Positions 8,401 through 9,124 of a stretch of 9,124 nt of DNA are shown in pieces (positions within the stretch are counted from its first letter, which is position 1; the number at the start of each line of letters is the position of its first letter). The notes under the pieces were generated by a model. It saw nothing but the letters and a program-made list of their open reading frames with translations. It was not told the DNA's origin and ran no database searches. The stretch spans positions 1 to 9,124 of the forward strand of contig JANYHY010000450.1 of the NCBI GenBank assembly GCA_025362165.1, written 5' to 3'. Made by a program: the position numbers and the translations under genes. Origin of the DNA: Myxococcales bacterium (lineage in GTDB: Bacteria; Myxococcota_A; Polyangia; Polyangiales; Polyangiaceae).

Positions 8401-8954
8401 TCGAGGTGCTCGTGCGACGTGAGGGACACTGGCTGGACGACGCGCGTCGCACCCAGCTCATCGAACGCGCGATGGCGTTCATGACGAGCGCATACGGCAC
8501 ACGGATCGCTGGGGCGCAAATCTTCCGCGAGGTCCCGTTCGTGATCGAGCTGGGAGACGCGCCCGTGATCGCCCTTCGCGGGACGATCGATCTGCTCGTC
8601 TCGCACGCGAACAGCGTGGACGTCATCGACTACAAGAGCAGCGCGGACGGTCCGGCGGCCTATGCTGCGCAGCTCGACGCGTACACGCTCGCCGCTCTCG
8701 CGATGTTCCCTGGGAAGAAGATACGCGCTGGGGTCGTCGCGCTCGATGGCGAACGCGCGGAGCCCCGCTTTCGCGCAGCGAGCGACGTGGACTCTCTGAA
8801 GAAGCGCATGCACGCGATCGGCGAGGCGCTCGGCCTCGCGCGTGTGTCGGGAAGATTCCCTCGCGTGACCGTCGATCGCTGTCGCGCGCTTCGATGCGGC
8901 TTCGTGCCGCTCTGCCACGCCCGAGACGAGGCCCCTCAGCTCGCGCTGTTCTGA
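5472..8954 (+). CDS. RecB/AddA-like UvrD-family helicase with C-terminal PD-(D/E)XK nuclease
   Basis: A superfamily 1A DNA helicase-nuclease of 1160 residues that would unwind and degrade double-strand DNA ends, as RecBCD, AddAB and AdnAB do in recombinational repair and defence against foreign linear DNA. Helicase motifs in order: Walker A ASAGTGKT (15-22), Ia TTFSRKAAAEIRERV (about 54-68), II VDEFQDTS (370-377), III GDRKQSIYAFRGAD (415-428), IV NHRS (471-474), V LLTIHASKGLDF (764-775) and VI LLYVAITRA (837-845). The C-terminal nuclease has His957, Glu1020, Asp1040, Asp1053 and Lys1055 (DYK), plus QLDAY (1067-1071), matching the RecB nuclease active site, so both activities look intact. Cys924, Cys1137, Cys1142 and Cys1148 flank the nuclease fold and may hold an iron-sulfur cluster. 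There are only 14 residues before Walker A and no Q motif is seen, which is more like RecB than AddA. GTG 5472 is the first possible start because an in-frame TGA lies at 5466; its Shine-Dalgarno is weak. It lies 44 bases after the antiporter. No AddB or RecC partner adjoins it. The total length is near that of RecB and AddA. Confidence 0.94.
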   Translation: MSLVFSLPRNAVLAASAGTGKTFHLTGALIHLLVGASDVCTDGQPVDVSRIVGTTFSRKAAAEIRERVIVHLELLASAPHRSPYKESLENAAIRKGAEVDLRAIGRNARKALATIDRANITTLHALAYQIVQRHGLELGRAGEIELTSEEEATLLTRDAIERATSAFADERPADADRLLTLFKGPDRLFDGIARVLGSLEESGLLARSLRVPDSDVAAIEVMMREIIEAVRPLAAEPSFADDARRVAAAWDRRDALALRESLRAVFLQKKSSKGSERALRFWLLRDALPKGTIAERADNLVAIYEGRADATLCARALCDLAGACESAVNDAFVRARAMSFGGVLRAARDVMISHPEVAAAWGENVDALLVDEFQDTSRLQRDLLLLLWQRDPRAREPGEMPRVDDLRARGLLIVGDRKQSIYAFRGADVGVFTELCIGLAGEAARDMLRVPARSVAVPLRPSADFHALRDNHRSKPELIAFANAFARSRLRATTAAIDEIEFSEEAESLRVPATNDDEPYGRARAVWIRPSGAARKTSRIEDARVVAEAILDRRRAGIATKWRDFAVLAHSNEMLDAAAHALAQASVPYVVGGRGFYQAQEVRDLCSMLTALARPRDRSALLEVLRGPWTGVSDRTLLGLTEPHQGIPIDLARWGRGPRSALIEESDWPAIEALLRTLTRLRPSLHRLGPSAALQAAVLELGLEETLLLLPRGEQRVANVRKFLAIAEGERDARALLRRLSWADEAARESEAAVFSEDEDAVRLLTIHASKGLDFKVVLIPEVGADGGRPSTLPFAVTSAATLTAKMIHRGRAYPPPSHLAALAEERRRSAAERHRLLYVAITRAAEHMIFIGDGKADGTLAHTLNELANDPSLRIERDPFDLSAPATKAQPAVRRIDLSRSLAVPGARSLPVATTALRDFAACPRRFEWIHDRGAPEGALALDGGDRAREEGAVLHRVLELVDESRFGDPHARGAIEVLVRREGHWLDDARRTQLIERAMAFMTSAYGTRIAGAQIFREVPFVIELGDAPVIALRGTIDLLVSHANSVDVIDYKSSADGPAAYAAQLDAYTLAALAMFPGKKIRAGVVALDGERAEPRFRAASDVDSLKKRMHAIGEALGLARVSGRFPRVTVDRCRALRCGFVPLCHARDEAPQLALF

Positions 8955-9124
8955 GGCGGGGCCCGCGCGTCGAACAGGCCTTGAGAGAGCATGGAGGTGT
9001 GACGATCTCCCCCGATGACGACGTGATCGACCAACGGCGTGGCCACGAGATCGCACGCTTGGGCGAAGCGCAGAGTGAACTCGACGTCTTGTTGGCTCGG
9101 CGTCGGATCGCCGCTCGGGTGGTT
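8936..9124 (-). CDS. radC: RadC-family JAMM/MPN protein, C-terminal part (gene runs off the right edge)
   Basis: The minus strand from the right edge reads 62 codons to a TGA whose complement lies at 8936-8938. The visible start is NHPSGDPTPSQQD, the RadC metal-binding signature: His at visible residue 2, then seven residues to Ser10 and two more to Asp13, which is the H-x7-S-x2-D part of the JAMM motif; the first His of HxH lies just off the edge. LVDHVVIGG (visible 31-39) matches the conserved strand after the motif. RadC was named for DNA repair, but its biochemical role remains unsettled; family members are often near mobile or repair genes. The reading frame has no start here because the N-terminus is outside the window. 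The gene converges with the helicase gene and overlaps its last 19 bases, leaving no room for a separate terminator. Confidence 0.93.
   Translation of the reverse strand, partial: NHPSGDPTPSQQDVEFTLRFAQACDLVATPLVDHVVIGGDRHTSMLSQGLFDARAPPQNSAS

Noticed and set aside
8367..9056. Minus-strand open frame of 229 codons near the right edge
   Set aside because: It overlaps the helicase nuclease motifs antisense and is in a different frame from the RadC signature.

Overview
This is a GC-rich window that is almost entirely coding. It looks like chromosomal DNA of a delta-proteobacterial predator-type lineage, most likely Myxococcota (Polyangiales-like). That placement is an inference from three things: a Hanks-type kinase fused to a degenerate cyclase-like domain, a STAND/AAA ATPase and a TPR-like tail; a lipoprotein with an Asp/Ser-rich linker straight after the lipobox; and a strong preference for G or C at third codon positions. 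I see no mobile element, CRISPR array, tRNA or rRNA, and no change in composition that would suggest recent transfer.

Layout. Positions 1-212 (minus strand) hold the N-terminal part of a secreted lipoprotein gene that runs off the left edge. A 47-base divergent gap (213-259) carries a perfect 8-bp inverted repeat and separates it from a 1308-residue kinase/ATPase gene (260-4186, plus). The kinase stop codon overlaps by one base the GTG start of a CPA2-type cation/proton antiporter gene (4186-5427, plus). After 44 bases comes a 1160-residue RecB/AddA-like helicase-nuclease gene (5472-8954, plus). From the right edge, on the minus strand, comes the C-terminal end of a RadC-family JAMM protein gene (8936-9124). 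Its stop lies inside the 3' end of the helicase gene, so the two genes converge with a 19-base overlap.

How they may work together. The kinase and antiporter are probably translationally coupled, which points to signal-dependent control of ion or pH balance. The helicase-nuclease follows closely on the same strand and could be a third member of the transcript, although its function (DNA end processing) has no obvious link to the first two. The helicase has no AddB/RecC-type partner beside it in this window. The most notable points are the inactive-looking cyclase-like module inside the kinase, the Gly-Asp in place of the usual Asp-Asp or Asn-Asp ion-binding pair in the antiporter, and a four-cysteine pattern around the helicase's nuclease domain that resembles the iron-sulfur staple of AddB but with different spacing. 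I did not find a clearly new system.
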